Source: Paracoccaceae bacterium
GTDB taxonomy: Bacteria > Pseudomonadota > Alphaproteobacteria > Rhodobacterales > Rhodobacteraceae
Assembly: GCA_014654775.1 (NCBI GenBank)
Contig: JACVZW010000007.1
Coordinates: forward strand, 570,580 to 634,579
Direction of reading: 5' to 3'
Length of the DNA stretch: 64,000 bases
The notes under the pieces were generated by a model. That model was not told the DNA's origin. It was given only the letters and a program-made list of their open reading frames with translations, and searched no databases. The position numbers and the translations under genes are program-made. Numbering within the stretch: the first letter of the stretch is position 1; the number at the start of each line of letters is the position of its first letter. This document shows positions 24,487-32,304 of the stretch, piece by piece.

Positions 24487-25377
24487 TCACGCCACCCGCA
24501 CGGGCCGAAGCATCAGGATCAGCCCCACCAGCGCCGTCAGGGTGAACACCGCCCCGAAGGCGGCGCTGGCGGCAAAGCCTTCCGCCCCGCTGGCCCCCGC
24601 CAGCGGAAACAGTGCGACGGCCGCCCCTTCCCGCAACCCCCAACCGCCCACCGTCAGCGGCACCAGCATCGCAAACAGCACCAGCGGCAGCACCACCAGC
24701 GCCGCGCCAAGGGGCAGCCACACCCCCACCGCCGCCGCCGCCGCCCAGAAGGCCACAAGGTTCAGTGCGACCGTCCCAAGGCTCAGCCCCGCCTGCAGGC
24801 CCCGCACCTCGCGCGCCAAAATCGCCACGCGCACCCCCTGACGCCACCGCGCCACCGCCGCCCGTTGCCCCGCCATCCGCGACAGACCCACCAGCGTCAG
24901 CCCAACCCCCCCGACCACCAGCAGCAGCACCCAGATCACCGCCCCCGGCACCTCCATCCCGCCGGGCACCAGCGTCACCGCGCCAACCCCCACCGCCGTC
25001 ACCACAACCAACGCCACCTGCCCCGCCGCCCGTTCCAGCACCACCGCCATCCCGGCCCGTTCCAGCCCCACTTCGGCCCGCGCACGGACGGCCCGCGCCG
25101 CATCGCCCGCCACGCCCCCCGGCAAGGCCATGTTCCCCGCCTGCGCCAGAAAATACTCACGCAGCGCATGGCCCATCGCGATCCGCTGCCCCAGCCGCGC
25201 CGCCACCAACCGCCAGCGCAGCGCCGACACCGCCGTCTGCGCCACCAGAAGCCCCGCCGCCAGCAACAGCCATCCCGGCTCCGCCCGCTGCAGAATGCCC
25301 AGCACCGCCCGCCAGTCCACAAACCACAGAAGCAGCCCCAGCAGCAGCACCGCCAGCACCCCGCGCAGCACCCTCAT
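24487..25377 (-). CDS. UPF0104 / lysylphosphatidylglycerol-synthase-TM flippase-like membrane protein
   Basis: The 296-residue protein has about eight membrane segments and the family marks ALRWRLVAARLG in an early loop, FLAQAGNMALPGGVAGDAARA near residues 75-95, and LTVGGWGLREGAA in the C-terminal part. These resemble the membrane domain of MprF and AglD-type proteins, which move or bind lipid-linked head groups. It lacks the MprF catalytic domain. It is the third gene of an overlapping operon after a CDP-alcohol transferase and a sulfatase-like protein, which points to envelope lipid or polymer transport. Confidence 0.82.
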   Translation of the reverse strand: MRVLRGVLAVLLLGLLLWFVDWRAVLGILQRAEPGWLLLAAGLLVAQTAVSALRWRLVAARLGQRIAMGHALREYFLAQAGNMALPGGVAGDAARAVRARAEVGLERAGMAVVLERAAGQVALVVVTAVGVGAVTLVPGGMEVPGAVIWVLLLVVGGVGLTLVGLSRMAGQRAAVARWRQGVRVAILAREVRGLQAGLSLGTVALNLVAFWAAAAAVGVWLPLGAALVVLPLVLFAMLVPLTVGGWGLREGAAVALFPLAGASGAEGFAASAAFGAVFTLTALVGLILMLRPVRVA

Positions 25378-26990
25378 GGCAAGGCCACCGAACTATAAGC
25401 CGCCACGATCCGGTCCCGCATCGCCTGCATCGGCAGAGGGATCATCTCGACCGGCGGCACCAGCCCCGGCGCAAAACCCCACTCCGCCACCCGCTCCACC
25501 AAGGCCGCAGGCCCGATCACATGCAGCGGCACATCCAGCCGATCCTCACCTGCGACGAACCCCGCCGCCTGATGATCGCCCAGCACAAAGGTCAGCGGCA
25601 TCCGCTCCGGGTCCATCCGCGCCAGCCAGTCCAGCACCACCTCCACAGAATAGGCCACCGACTGGCGATACTGGTCCCGCACCCGATCCCGGTCGCGCCA
25701 CACCACGGCGGGCGGATCGCCCTCTTGCGCCATCGCGTCGAAGATGCGGCCGTCGCCCACCTCCTCCCATGGCACCAGACGCGGCACCGGCACCCAGGGC
25801 GCATGTGACGAAATCAGCACCACCTGCGAGAACCGCCGACCCTCTCCCGCCACCCCCAGCAACCGGTCAAAGGCCGCCAATGTATACTGATCCGGCATCG
25901 TCACCCAGTTGAAGGGCAGGCCCTTGTATCCCAGTTCCGCCGCCGGAAAGATGCGGTCGAACCCCTTCTTCTCCCCTTCCGGCCAGGCCATGGTGATGGC
26001 CGGCATCACCGCCCCCGTCTCGAACCCCGCTCTTTGCGCGATGTGGAACAGCCCCTCTCGCCCGCTCGCCAGCAGGGCCTGATAGCGCAGCTGATCGCTC
26101 ACCCGCAGGCCGCTGGCAAAGGTGGCATGGGCCAGCCAGCTCTGCCCGCCCCGGGTGGATGAGGCCAGATAGCCCGACCGCATCGCTACCCCCCGCGCCG
26201 CCAGCGCGGCCTCCCCCTTGGTTAGAACGCCCTGCGTCGTCTCGGCGAAAAGTGGCCCTTCCACGCTCGCCCGCCCATAGCTTTCGATGAAGACGACCAC
26301 CACATCCCGGTCGATCCGGTCCAGAAGGTCCGTCCGCCCAAGCAGGGGATCGGCCTCTGCCGCCGCGCGGAACTCGCGCATCGCGGCCCCTGCGCGAAAC
26401 ACCAGCCGCACCTCCTCCGCCGCCACCCGCGCGGTAAAGGCGGCGCCCGGCGGGTTCCATGGCATCTGCCAGCGGTTCATGATCCCCGCCACCTCATAGG
26501 TCGCAACCAGCGCCAGCGTCAGCGCCACGCCCCCCGCCAACCGCCGCGCCAGAGGCTGCACCAGCAGCCCCGCCCGCGCCCAAGTGGCCATCGCCCGCTC
26601 CAGCAGCCAAAACAGCCCGCCGACCAGCACGACCAGCCCCAGCACCGCCGCCACCGCCACCACAGGCCCCGCCGACCCCGTCAGCAGGTTCACCCCCGCC
26701 CCGGCCAGCATCCGGTCCCCCACCGGGTTGAACCCCCGGCCAAAGGCCACGAACATCGCCATATCCGCCGCCTTCGCCGCGATCACCAGAACCAGCAGAC
26801 CCGCCAGACCCCGCCGCAGCCACCGCCCTGCGCGCCCGTCGCCCAACAGCGCCAGCCCCAGCAGCAGCACGGGCAGTTCCAGCGGAAACAGGATCAGCGC
26901 CCGCCACGTCACCGCGTCTGGATGGTTGGGCTGCACCAGCACCAGATGCAGGACCAAAGCTGACAGCAGCAGCGCGAGTCCCTGCCTCAT
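25374..26990 (-). CDS. Membrane-anchored sulfatase/phosphatase-fold protein (LtaS-like architecture)
   Basis: The 538-residue protein has about five N-terminal membrane segments (residues 1-170) and a large periplasmic alkaline-phosphatase-superfamily domain. The domain starts VVVFIESYGRAS (E236) and continues with SSTRGGQSWLAHATF, where S278 or T279 could be the nucleophile. Later come ISSHAPWVP and the metal-type LGDHQAAGF. This layout is that of lipoteichoic-acid synthases and phosphoglycerol or phosphoethanolamine transferases. Start and stop overlap both neighbours by 4 bases. Together with the CDP-alcohol transferase it may transfer a glycerophosphate-type group outside the membrane; this is inference. 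Confidence 0.8.
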   Translation of the reverse strand: MRQGLALLLSALVLHLVLVQPNHPDAVTWRALILFPLELPVLLLGLALLGDGRAGRWLRRGLAGLLVLVIAAKAADMAMFVAFGRGFNPVGDRMLAGAGVNLLTGSAGPVVAVAAVLGLVVLVGGLFWLLERAMATWARAGLLVQPLARRLAGGVALTLALVATYEVAGIMNRWQMPWNPPGAAFTARVAAEEVRLVFRAGAAMREFRAAAEADPLLGRTDLLDRIDRDVVVVFIESYGRASVEGPLFAETTQGVLTKGEAALAARGVAMRSGYLASSTRGGQSWLAHATFASGLRVSDQLRYQALLASGREGLFHIAQRAGFETGAVMPAITMAWPEGEKKGFDRIFPAAELGYKGLPFNWVTMPDQYTLAAFDRLLGVAGEGRRFSQVVLISSHAPWVPVPRLVPWEEVGDGRIFDAMAQEGDPPAVVWRDRDRVRDQYRQSVAYSVEVVLDWLARMDPERMPLTFVLGDHQAAGFVAGEDRLDVPLHVIGPAALVERVAEWGFAPGLVPPVEMIPLPMQAMRDRIVAAYSSVALP

Positions 26991-27697
26991 CCCCGGTTCC
27001 GCCACAGCCACAGCACATCCCGCCCGAAGGACCAGCCCAGCACCGCCACCGCCGCCCAGCCGATCACCCGCGCCACACCCTCCGGCCAGCCCGGCGCCTG
27101 CAACAGGATCAGCGCCGCGATCTGCACCACGCAAGCCGCCTTGCGCCCGAACTTTGGCGGCAAGGGCGCGGCCAGCCACGGAAAGGGCAAGAACCCGGCG
27201 ACAAAGACATAACGCATCAGGCCCAGCGCAAGGATTTCCACTCCGGTCTGCCCCGACAGCCATAGGTGCCCCGCAAGCACCGCCGCCAGCGCCGCATCCA
27301 CCTCCATGTCGAACCGCGCCCCAAAGGCCGAGGACAGGCCGCTCCGCCGCGCCAGCCACCCATCCACCCCATCTGCGGCCAGCGCCACCGCCGCCACCGC
27401 CAGCACCGCCCAACCACCCGGTTCCGCGATCATCAACGCCGCCAGCCCCGCCACCGCGCCCGCCCGCGCCAGCGTCACCGCATTGCACCCGCCGAAGCGC
27501 GCATGCGGATAATGCCGCCCCGCCTGCCGCATCACGAAGGCCAGCACAGCCACCATCCCCGCCACCGCCAGGAGCGCAGCCCCGGTCCCGCCCATCGCGC
27601 CGACCGCCAACGCCAGAAGCAGCGCCAAGCCCCCCGCCGGGATCACACCCTCGGGCAAGCCCCTTGAACCGCCGATGCCAGCCTCTACCTGCCCCAT
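26987..27697 (-). CDS. CDP-alcohol phosphatidyltransferase-family membrane enzyme
   Basis: The 236-residue protein contains a complete CDP-alcohol phosphotransferase motif: D109, D112, G113, A116, R117, G126, D130 and D134, in DGVDGWLARR followed by GARFDMEVD. The enzymes swap CMP of a CDP-alcohol for an acceptor alcohol, as in phosphatidylglycerophosphate or phosphatidylinositol synthesis. A longer-than-usual N-terminal region holds extra hydrophobic segments. It heads an overlapping operon with a sulfatase-like and a flippase-like protein. Its start codon is only 23 bp from the divergent cytochrome b561 start. Confidence 0.88.
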   Translation of the reverse strand: MGQVEAGIGGSRGLPEGVIPAGGLALLLALAVGAMGGTGAALLAVAGMVAVLAFVMRQAGRHYPHARFGGCNAVTLARAGAVAGLAALMIAEPGGWAVLAVAAVALAADGVDGWLARRSGLSSAFGARFDMEVDAALAAVLAGHLWLSGQTGVEILALGLMRYVFVAGFLPFPWLAAPLPPKFGRKAACVVQIAALILLQAPGWPEGVARVIGWAAVAVLGWSFGRDVLWLWRNRG

Positions 27698-27720
27698 GTC
27701 ACCCCCGACGGAGGGAACCG

Positions 27721-28254
27721 ATGCCCCAAGGCTATACCCCCGCCCAACGCTGGCTGCACTGGATCATCGCGGCGCTCATCCTGCCGATGATCGTGGCGGG
27801 CCTCATCATGGTGCAATCCGGCCTGCCGCGCGGTCTTCAGAACGCGCTCTTCATCGGCCACAAGAACATCGGCACACTGCTCCTGGTCCTCGTCACCCTG
27901 CGCCTTGCCCTCCGCCTGCGCCGGGGCGCACCCGCCCTGCCTGCCAGCATCCCCGCCCTCCAGCGCCGCATCGCCGAGGCCAGCCACGCCACTCTTTACG
28001 CGCTGATGCTGCTGCTGCCCCTCTCGGGCTATATCCGCGTCCGCGCGGGCGGCTTCCCGATCGAGGCGCTGGATCGTCTTGGCCTGCCCACCTTCGTCCC
28101 GCGCTCCGACACCCTCGCCACAGCGGCGAAGACCGTGCACGAATATGGCGGCTATGCTCTGATGGCGCTCCTCCTTGCCCATATCGGCGCGGCCATCCAT
28201 CACGGCCTGCGCCGCGACGGCCTCTGGGCGCGCATCTGGCCGCCGCAGGGCTAA
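27721..28254 (+). CDS. Cytochrome b561-family membrane protein
   Basis: The 177-residue protein has four membrane segments and histidines placed for two b hemes (H13, H47, H89, H140, H154, in WLHW, IGHKN, ASHAT, TVHEYG and LAHIG). The start YTPAQRWLHWIIA is typical of bacterial b561 proteins such as CybB/YceJ, which exchange electrons between quinone and periplasmic acceptors, including superoxide. A GGAGGG ribosome site lies 5 bases before the ATG. The stop is 10 bp from the convergent RibD-like gene. Confidence 0.9.
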   Translation: MPQGYTPAQRWLHWIIAALILPMIVAGLIMVQSGLPRGLQNALFIGHKNIGTLLLVLVTLRLALRLRRGAPALPASIPALQRRIAEASHATLYALMLLLPLSGYIRVRAGGFPIEALDRLGLPTFVPRSDTLATAAKTVHEYGGYALMALLLAHIGAAIHHGLRRDGLWARIWPPQG

Positions 28255-28264
28255 GGCCACCACC

Positions 28265-29095
28265 TCACAGCCCCCCCGCCGCCACCACCGGCGCGGCATG
28301 GATCGGCGCCCAGGCCGCAACCGCTTCTGGCACCAGCGCGCAATCGAAAACGACCTCCGGCCCCAGCCCGTAGGTCCGCGCCTCGGGCCGGATCGCATCC
28401 GCCAACCGCGCCACCGGATCGCGCAGCGTGAGGCTTGCAGGCCCCGCCCCGATCAGCAGCGGCGAAATCGCCACCTGCAACCGCGTCAGCAACCCCGCCT
28501 CCAAGAACCGCCCGATGGTGATCCCGCCACCTTCGACCAGCAGCGTCGCGATCCCCCGCGCCTGCAGCGCCGCCAGAATGTCCCCCGGCGCGAACCACCC
28601 CTCGCCTTCGGGCAGATGGACCACTTCCACCCCCTCCGGGCGCGGCCGATCCACGGCCTGCACCACGATCCGCCGCGCTCCATCCTCGCGGAAGATCTCC
28701 ATGTCATCCGGCACCCGCCCGCGCGGGTCCAACAGGATGCGTGCCGGGTTCTCGCCCTTGCACATCCGCACCGTCAGCCGTGGCCGGTCATGCAGCGCCG
28801 TCCGCGCCCCGATCAGCACCCCATCGACCAGCGCCCGCATGCGGTGCAGGTGGGCCAACCCGTCTGGCCCGGAAATATCCTTCGCATCCCCCGAAACCGT
28901 CGCAATCCGCCCATCCAGCGACTGCCCGATCTGCGCCACCGTCACCGGCCCCAGATCGCGCCGGGCGAGCGGCGCATAAAGCGACAGCGCCGCCCGCTCC
29001 CCCGCGCTCCAGCGCCCGCAGCAGGCACAGCCCCGGCCCTCCCGCAGCGCAAGGATGCGGTCCCAGACCCGCGGCGTCACCTCAACCGTCTGCAT
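28265..29095 (-). CDS. RibD C-terminal-domain (dihydrofolate-reductase-like) reductase
   Basis: The 276-residue protein has an unusual ~50-residue N-terminus with a Cys cluster (C23, C25, C26 in GCACCG). A RibD reductase domain follows: GQSLDGRIATVSGDAKDISG, HRMRALVDGVLIGARTALHD, LLVEGGGITIGRFLEAGL and a closing ISPLLIG. In riboflavin synthesis this fold reduces the ribosylamino side chain with NADPH, but free RibD-C proteins act on other pteridine- or pyrimidine-like substrates. The deaminase half of RibD is absent. It overlaps the preceding methyltransferase by 14 bases and ends a four-gene operon with a PTPS-fold protein. Confidence 0.82.
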   Translation of the reverse strand: MQTVEVTPRVWDRILALREGRGCACCGRWSAGERAALSLYAPLARRDLGPVTVAQIGQSLDGRIATVSGDAKDISGPDGLAHLHRMRALVDGVLIGARTALHDRPRLTVRMCKGENPARILLDPRGRVPDDMEIFREDGARRIVVQAVDRPRPEGVEVVHLPEGEGWFAPGDILAALQARGIATLLVEGGGITIGRFLEAGLLTRLQVAISPLLIGAGPASLTLRDPVARLADAIRPEARTYGLGPEVVFDCALVPEAVAAWAPIHAAPVVAAGGL

Positions 29096-29861
29096 CGCGC
29101 GCCTCCCTTCCTGGCGGCACTGCCAGCAGGTCCAAATGGCCGATCACCATCGCCCCCTGACCCAGCATCGCCCGCCGCGCCGCCAACCAGCGCGCCGCCT
29201 CATCCACCGCCACACCCGCCTCCTCCGCCGCCGCCGCGATGCCCTCCAGCAGCGCCGCGCCAAGCGCCGCCTGATCCGGGCCGATCCGCCACGGGCTGTC
29301 AGCAAGGCGCACGCGATACCCCGCCGCTTCGAACAGCGCTGCCGCCCGTGCCACGGCGTCAGGCCCCAGCGCCGGACCAAAGCCCTTGTCGCCCCGCTGG
29401 TGCCGATTGAAGGCCGCCGTCACGCCCGCATCCCCGCCATCCGCCGGGTCCCATGCCATCCGCCCGTCATAGCTCAGCGCCGCCAGAAACGGCAGCCGCC
29501 GCGCCGCCAGAACCTGCACCAGCCCCGCCAGCCACGCTTCCGACACAAGGTCCAGCAGCGCCGACGCCGTCACCAGCGTCGCCCCCGCCAAGGGCAGCGC
29601 CGCCAGATCGCGCAGGTCCATGAGATGCCGCTCGCCCGAGCAGAGCGACAACAGCGCCGCATCCCCCTCCACCATCCGCCAGACGGCGCCCTCGGGCAGA
29701 GCTGCGCCAAAGGCCCGCCGCGTGGACCCCGTCCCCGCGCCAAGGTCCACGACCACGGGCCGCGCCCCGGCCAACCCCGCCGCCTCGGCCATCAAGGCAG
29801 CATCCCGCGCCGCATGGTCGGCGGGTTCGCGCAGGGACAGCCAGTCGGCGGAAAACCCCAT
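29082..29861 (-). CDS. Class I SAM-dependent methyltransferase
   Basis: The 259-residue protein has the glycine-rich SAM loop VVDLGAGTGSTRRAF at 37-51 and a plausible acidic motif II (MVEGDAALL), then a mixed alpha/beta core. The N-terminus SADWLSLREPADHAARD is unlike ubiquinone or small-molecule methyltransferases I recognise. The start is 4 bases from the stop of the PTPS-like gene and the end overlaps the RibD-like gene, so these act together. The substrate is unknown; a small heterocycle made by the neighbours is an inference. Confidence 0.8.
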   Translation of the reverse strand: MGFSADWLSLREPADHAARDAALMAEAAGLAGARPVVVDLGAGTGSTRRAFGAALPEGAVWRMVEGDAALLSLCSGERHLMDLRDLAALPLAGATLVTASALLDLVSEAWLAGLVQVLAARRLPFLAALSYDGRMAWDPADGGDAGVTAAFNRHQRGDKGFGPALGPDAVARAAALFEAAGYRVRLADSPWRIGPDQAALGAALLEGIAAAAEEAGVAVDEAARWLAARRAMLGQGAMVIGHLDLLAVPPGREARDADG

Positions 29862-29864
29862 CCC

Positions 29865-30260
29865 TCAGATGTCCCCTTCGCACCACGCCCGGGCCATGTG
29901 GCTTTCGTGCAAAGTGATCCGCAGCCGCTTCACCCGGCCGCCATCCTTCAAATCGCCCGCCCGCAGCCGCGCGGCCATCCCCTTGTGGATCACCCCGCAG
30001 AGGAACTCGGTCGTGGTGAACTTGCCTTTGAACTCCGGCACCTCGTCCAGATTGCGATAGCGCAGCGGCGTCAGCACCGCCGCCAAGGCCTCCACCGCCA
30101 GCCCGATATCCACCACCAAACCGTGATCATCGATATCCTCGGCAAAGAAGGCCGCATCGACCGTAAAAGTCGCCCCATGCATCCCCTGCGCCGGCCCAAA
30201 AACGGGCGAAGGCAGGCTATGGGCGATCATGATATGGTCTCTCACTTCGACGGCATACAT
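29865..30260 (-). CDS. PTPS/QueD-fold protein lacking canonical zinc and catalytic residues
   Basis: The 131-residue protein follows the T-fold of 6-pyruvoyl-tetrahydropterin synthase: IAHSLPSP (H14), GMHGATFTVD (H28), GLVVDIG, FTTTEFLCGVI and the end TLHESHMARAW (E118). In QueD-type enzymes two zinc histidines flank a glycine (HGH), with a catalytic Cys before them and an Asp-His pair in the middle. Here HGH is HGA, no Cys sits before it, and the DHxxLND block reads RYRNLDEV. Fold and pterin pocket are kept but the standard chemistry is unlikely. It lies between a BchC-like dehydrogenase and a methyltransferase. Confidence 0.8.
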   Translation of the reverse strand: MYAVEVRDHIMIAHSLPSPVFGPAQGMHGATFTVDAAFFAEDIDDHGLVVDIGLAVEALAAVLTPLRYRNLDEVPEFKGKFTTTEFLCGVIHKGMAARLRAGDLKDGGRVKRLRITLHESHMARAWCEGDI

Positions 30261-30290
30261 CGGTCGGTCCTTCCGGTCTGTCGGTTTGGG

Positions 30291-31373
30291 TCAATAACGA
30301 ATGCGGTGGCACAAGGTTTCAGGATCGGTCAGCACGCGCCCATAGTCCTCGGCCATCTCGGCAAAGGGCGTCTCGCCGGATATCAGCGCCTCCAGCACCG
30401 GATCGCGCAATAACTCCAGCGCCTTTTCCAACCGCCGCCGATAGGTCCAGCGCGGCGCGCGGGCCGGCGGCACCTGCCCCACCTGCGACCCAATCAGCCG
30501 CAGCCTTTGGCTGTGGAACGCCCCGCCCAGCGCCACGGGCACCGCCCCTGCGCCATACCAGCTCGCCTCCACCACCGCCGCTTCAGGTCCCGCAAGACCG
30601 ATCGCCGTCTCCAGCCCGGCGGCACTCGCGCTCGTGTGGATCACCACGTCGCGCGCGCCCGTTGCCTCCCCCGGCAAGGCGAAACCGCACCCAAGGCCCG
30701 CCGCCAACGGCGCGCGCGCAGTCAGTCGGTCCACCAGCACCACCTCCGCCCCCGGCAGCCGCGCCGCAAGGTATCCCACCAACGCCCCCACGACGCCCGC
30801 GCCCACCACGGCGATCCGATCCCCCGGCCCCGCGCCGCTGTCCCAGATCACGTTCAGCGCTGTCTCCATGTTCGCGGCCAGCACCGCCCGCGCAGGCGGC
30901 ACACCCTCGGGCACGGGCACCAACGCCGCCTCGGGCAGCCGGAACCCGCGCTGATGGGGATGCAGCGCAAAGACCGCCCGCCCCGCCATCGGCCCTTCCG
31001 TCACCTCGGCCACCATCGCATAGCCGTACTTCACCGGATGGGGAAACTCCCCCTCCTGAAACGGCGCACGCATCCGCACCCGTTCTGCCTCCGGCACCCG
31101 GCCCTCGAAGACCAGCCGCTCGGTTCCCCGGCTGATCCCCGAATACAGCGCGCGGCAGGCCAAGCCTTCGCCCATCGCACCGGGCCGCAGCGCCGCGCGT
31201 CCCGCGCCTTCGCACCACAGCGCCATCCGGTGATCCGCGTCCCGCTCCAGCCCCGCCTCCCGCCGATGATGAACCGTCGCAGGTGACGCCATCCGATCCC
31301 CCGGCGCAAGCCCAAGGGAATCGCCACCCGGCGCGGCCTGCCCTTCGGCCCGGAAATTGGCGTTGCTTTTCAT
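30291..31373 (-). CDS. BchC-like medium-chain dehydrogenase without the catalytic-zinc cysteine
   Basis: The 360-residue protein is an MDR-superfamily oxidoreductase with a Rossmann loop VVGAGVVGALVGY (G190, G192, G195). The catalytic region reads ALYSGISRGTERLVFEGRVP, with Ser-Gly-Ile-Ser where zinc alcohol dehydrogenases have a Cys ligand; this resembles BchC, the bacteriochlorophyllide dehydrogenase. The start at 31373 has a GGGAG ribosome site. Family similarity begins only near residue 50, so starts at 31292 or 31226 are possible. It heads the operon with the PTPS-like, methyltransferase and RibD-like genes; no photosynthesis gene is nearby. Confidence 0.82.
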   Translation of the reverse strand: MKSNANFRAEGQAAPGGDSLGLAPGDRMASPATVHHRREAGLERDADHRMALWCEGAGRAALRPGAMGEGLACRALYSGISRGTERLVFEGRVPEAERVRMRAPFQEGEFPHPVKYGYAMVAEVTEGPMAGRAVFALHPHQRGFRLPEAALVPVPEGVPPARAVLAANMETALNVIWDSGAGPGDRIAVVGAGVVGALVGYLAARLPGAEVVLVDRLTARAPLAAGLGCGFALPGEATGARDVVIHTSASAAGLETAIGLAGPEAAVVEASWYGAGAVPVALGGAFHSQRLRLIGSQVGQVPPARAPRWTYRRRLEKALELLRDPVLEALISGETPFAEMAEDYGRVLTDPETLCHRIRY

Positions 31374-31566
31374 GCCTCTCCCAGCCTTGACACCCGCTGC
31401 TCAAGGTAGTCTTTCCCCGCCCCGAACAAGACCCGTGACACCGCGATGACGGATTTTCGCGCGCCCGATCACGTTTCCGTCAGATGCCCGCTTTCGCGGC
31501 CCGCTTGCCTCGACCCGTGGTTCCGCGTCCTATCCTGCCCAGTGCAGGCGAAAGCAAAGGCCAGAC

Positions 31567-32304
31567 ATGACCATGGACATCTCCACCACGCTCGGCCTCG
31601 CCCGGTCGCTGGTGATCTATCACAACCCGCTGCGCCTGATCGCCCTGCGCCGCTTCTACGCGGCCCTCCTGCCCGCCGGGGCGCTGGCCTTCGACGTGGG
31701 CGCCCATGTCGGGAGCCGCGCCCGCGTCCTGCGCGCGGCGGGCGCGCGGGTCGTGGCCGTCGAACCGCAGGCCGCCTTCGCCCGCTTCCTGCGCCGCACC
31801 CTGCCCCGCGACATCACCCTGATCGAAGCCGCCCTCGGCCCTCGCGAAACCACCGCAGAAATGGCCGTCTCCGCGCTCCACCCCACCGTCTCCACCCTGC
31901 AACCCGATTTCGCCGAAACCGCAGGCGCGGCCCCCGGCTTCGGCCATGTCCGCTGGGACCGGCGGCAAACCGTGCAGGTCACCACGCTCGACCGCCTGAT
32001 CGCCACCCATGGCCGCCCCGACTACATCAAGATCGACGTGGAGGGGTTCGAGCTTGACGTGCTCTCCGGCCTCTCCCAACCCGTCCCGCTGATCTCGATC
32101 GAATACCTGCCACCCTTGCCCGACAGCACGCTCCGCGTCATCGCGCGGCTTGCCGAGCTTGGCCCCTACCGCTTCAACTCCGTCGCGGGCGAAAGCGGCC
32201 GCTTCCTCTGGTCCGACTGGCGCGACGGCACCGCCACGGCGGCGTGGCTGCAAGGCCTTCCGCCCACCGCCCGCTCCGGCGATCTCTACGCCCGGCTGTC
32301 CTGA
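31567..32304 (+). CDS. FkbM-family SAM-dependent methyltransferase
   Basis: The 245-residue protein has SAM motif LAFDVGAHVGSRARVLRAAG near residues 41-60, AVEPQ as motif II, and the FkbM hallmark YIKIDVEGFELDVLSGL near 155-172. Family members O-methylate sugars and other hydroxyl groups in glycan, lipid or polyketide products. Two ATGs six bases apart could start it. Its end overlaps the convergent inositol-monophosphatase-like gene by 19 bp. The 190-bp divergent region before it is shared with the BchC-like gene. Confidence 0.85.
   Translation: MTMDISTTLGLARSLVIYHNPLRLIALRRFYAALLPAGALAFDVGAHVGSRARVLRAAGARVVAVEPQAAFARFLRRTLPRDITLIEAALGPRETTAEMAVSALHPTVSTLQPDFAETAGAAPGFGHVRWDRRQTVQVTTLDRLIATHGRPDYIKIDVEGFELDVLSGLSQPVPLISIEYLPPLPDSTLRVIARLAELGPYRFNSVAGESGRFLWSDWRDGTATAAWLQGLPPTARSGDLYARLS

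Noticed and set aside
30291-31373. BchC-like dehydrogenase as true bchC of a photosynthesis cluster
   Set aside because: No bch, crt or puf gene lies nearby and the operon partners are pterin-type enzymes.
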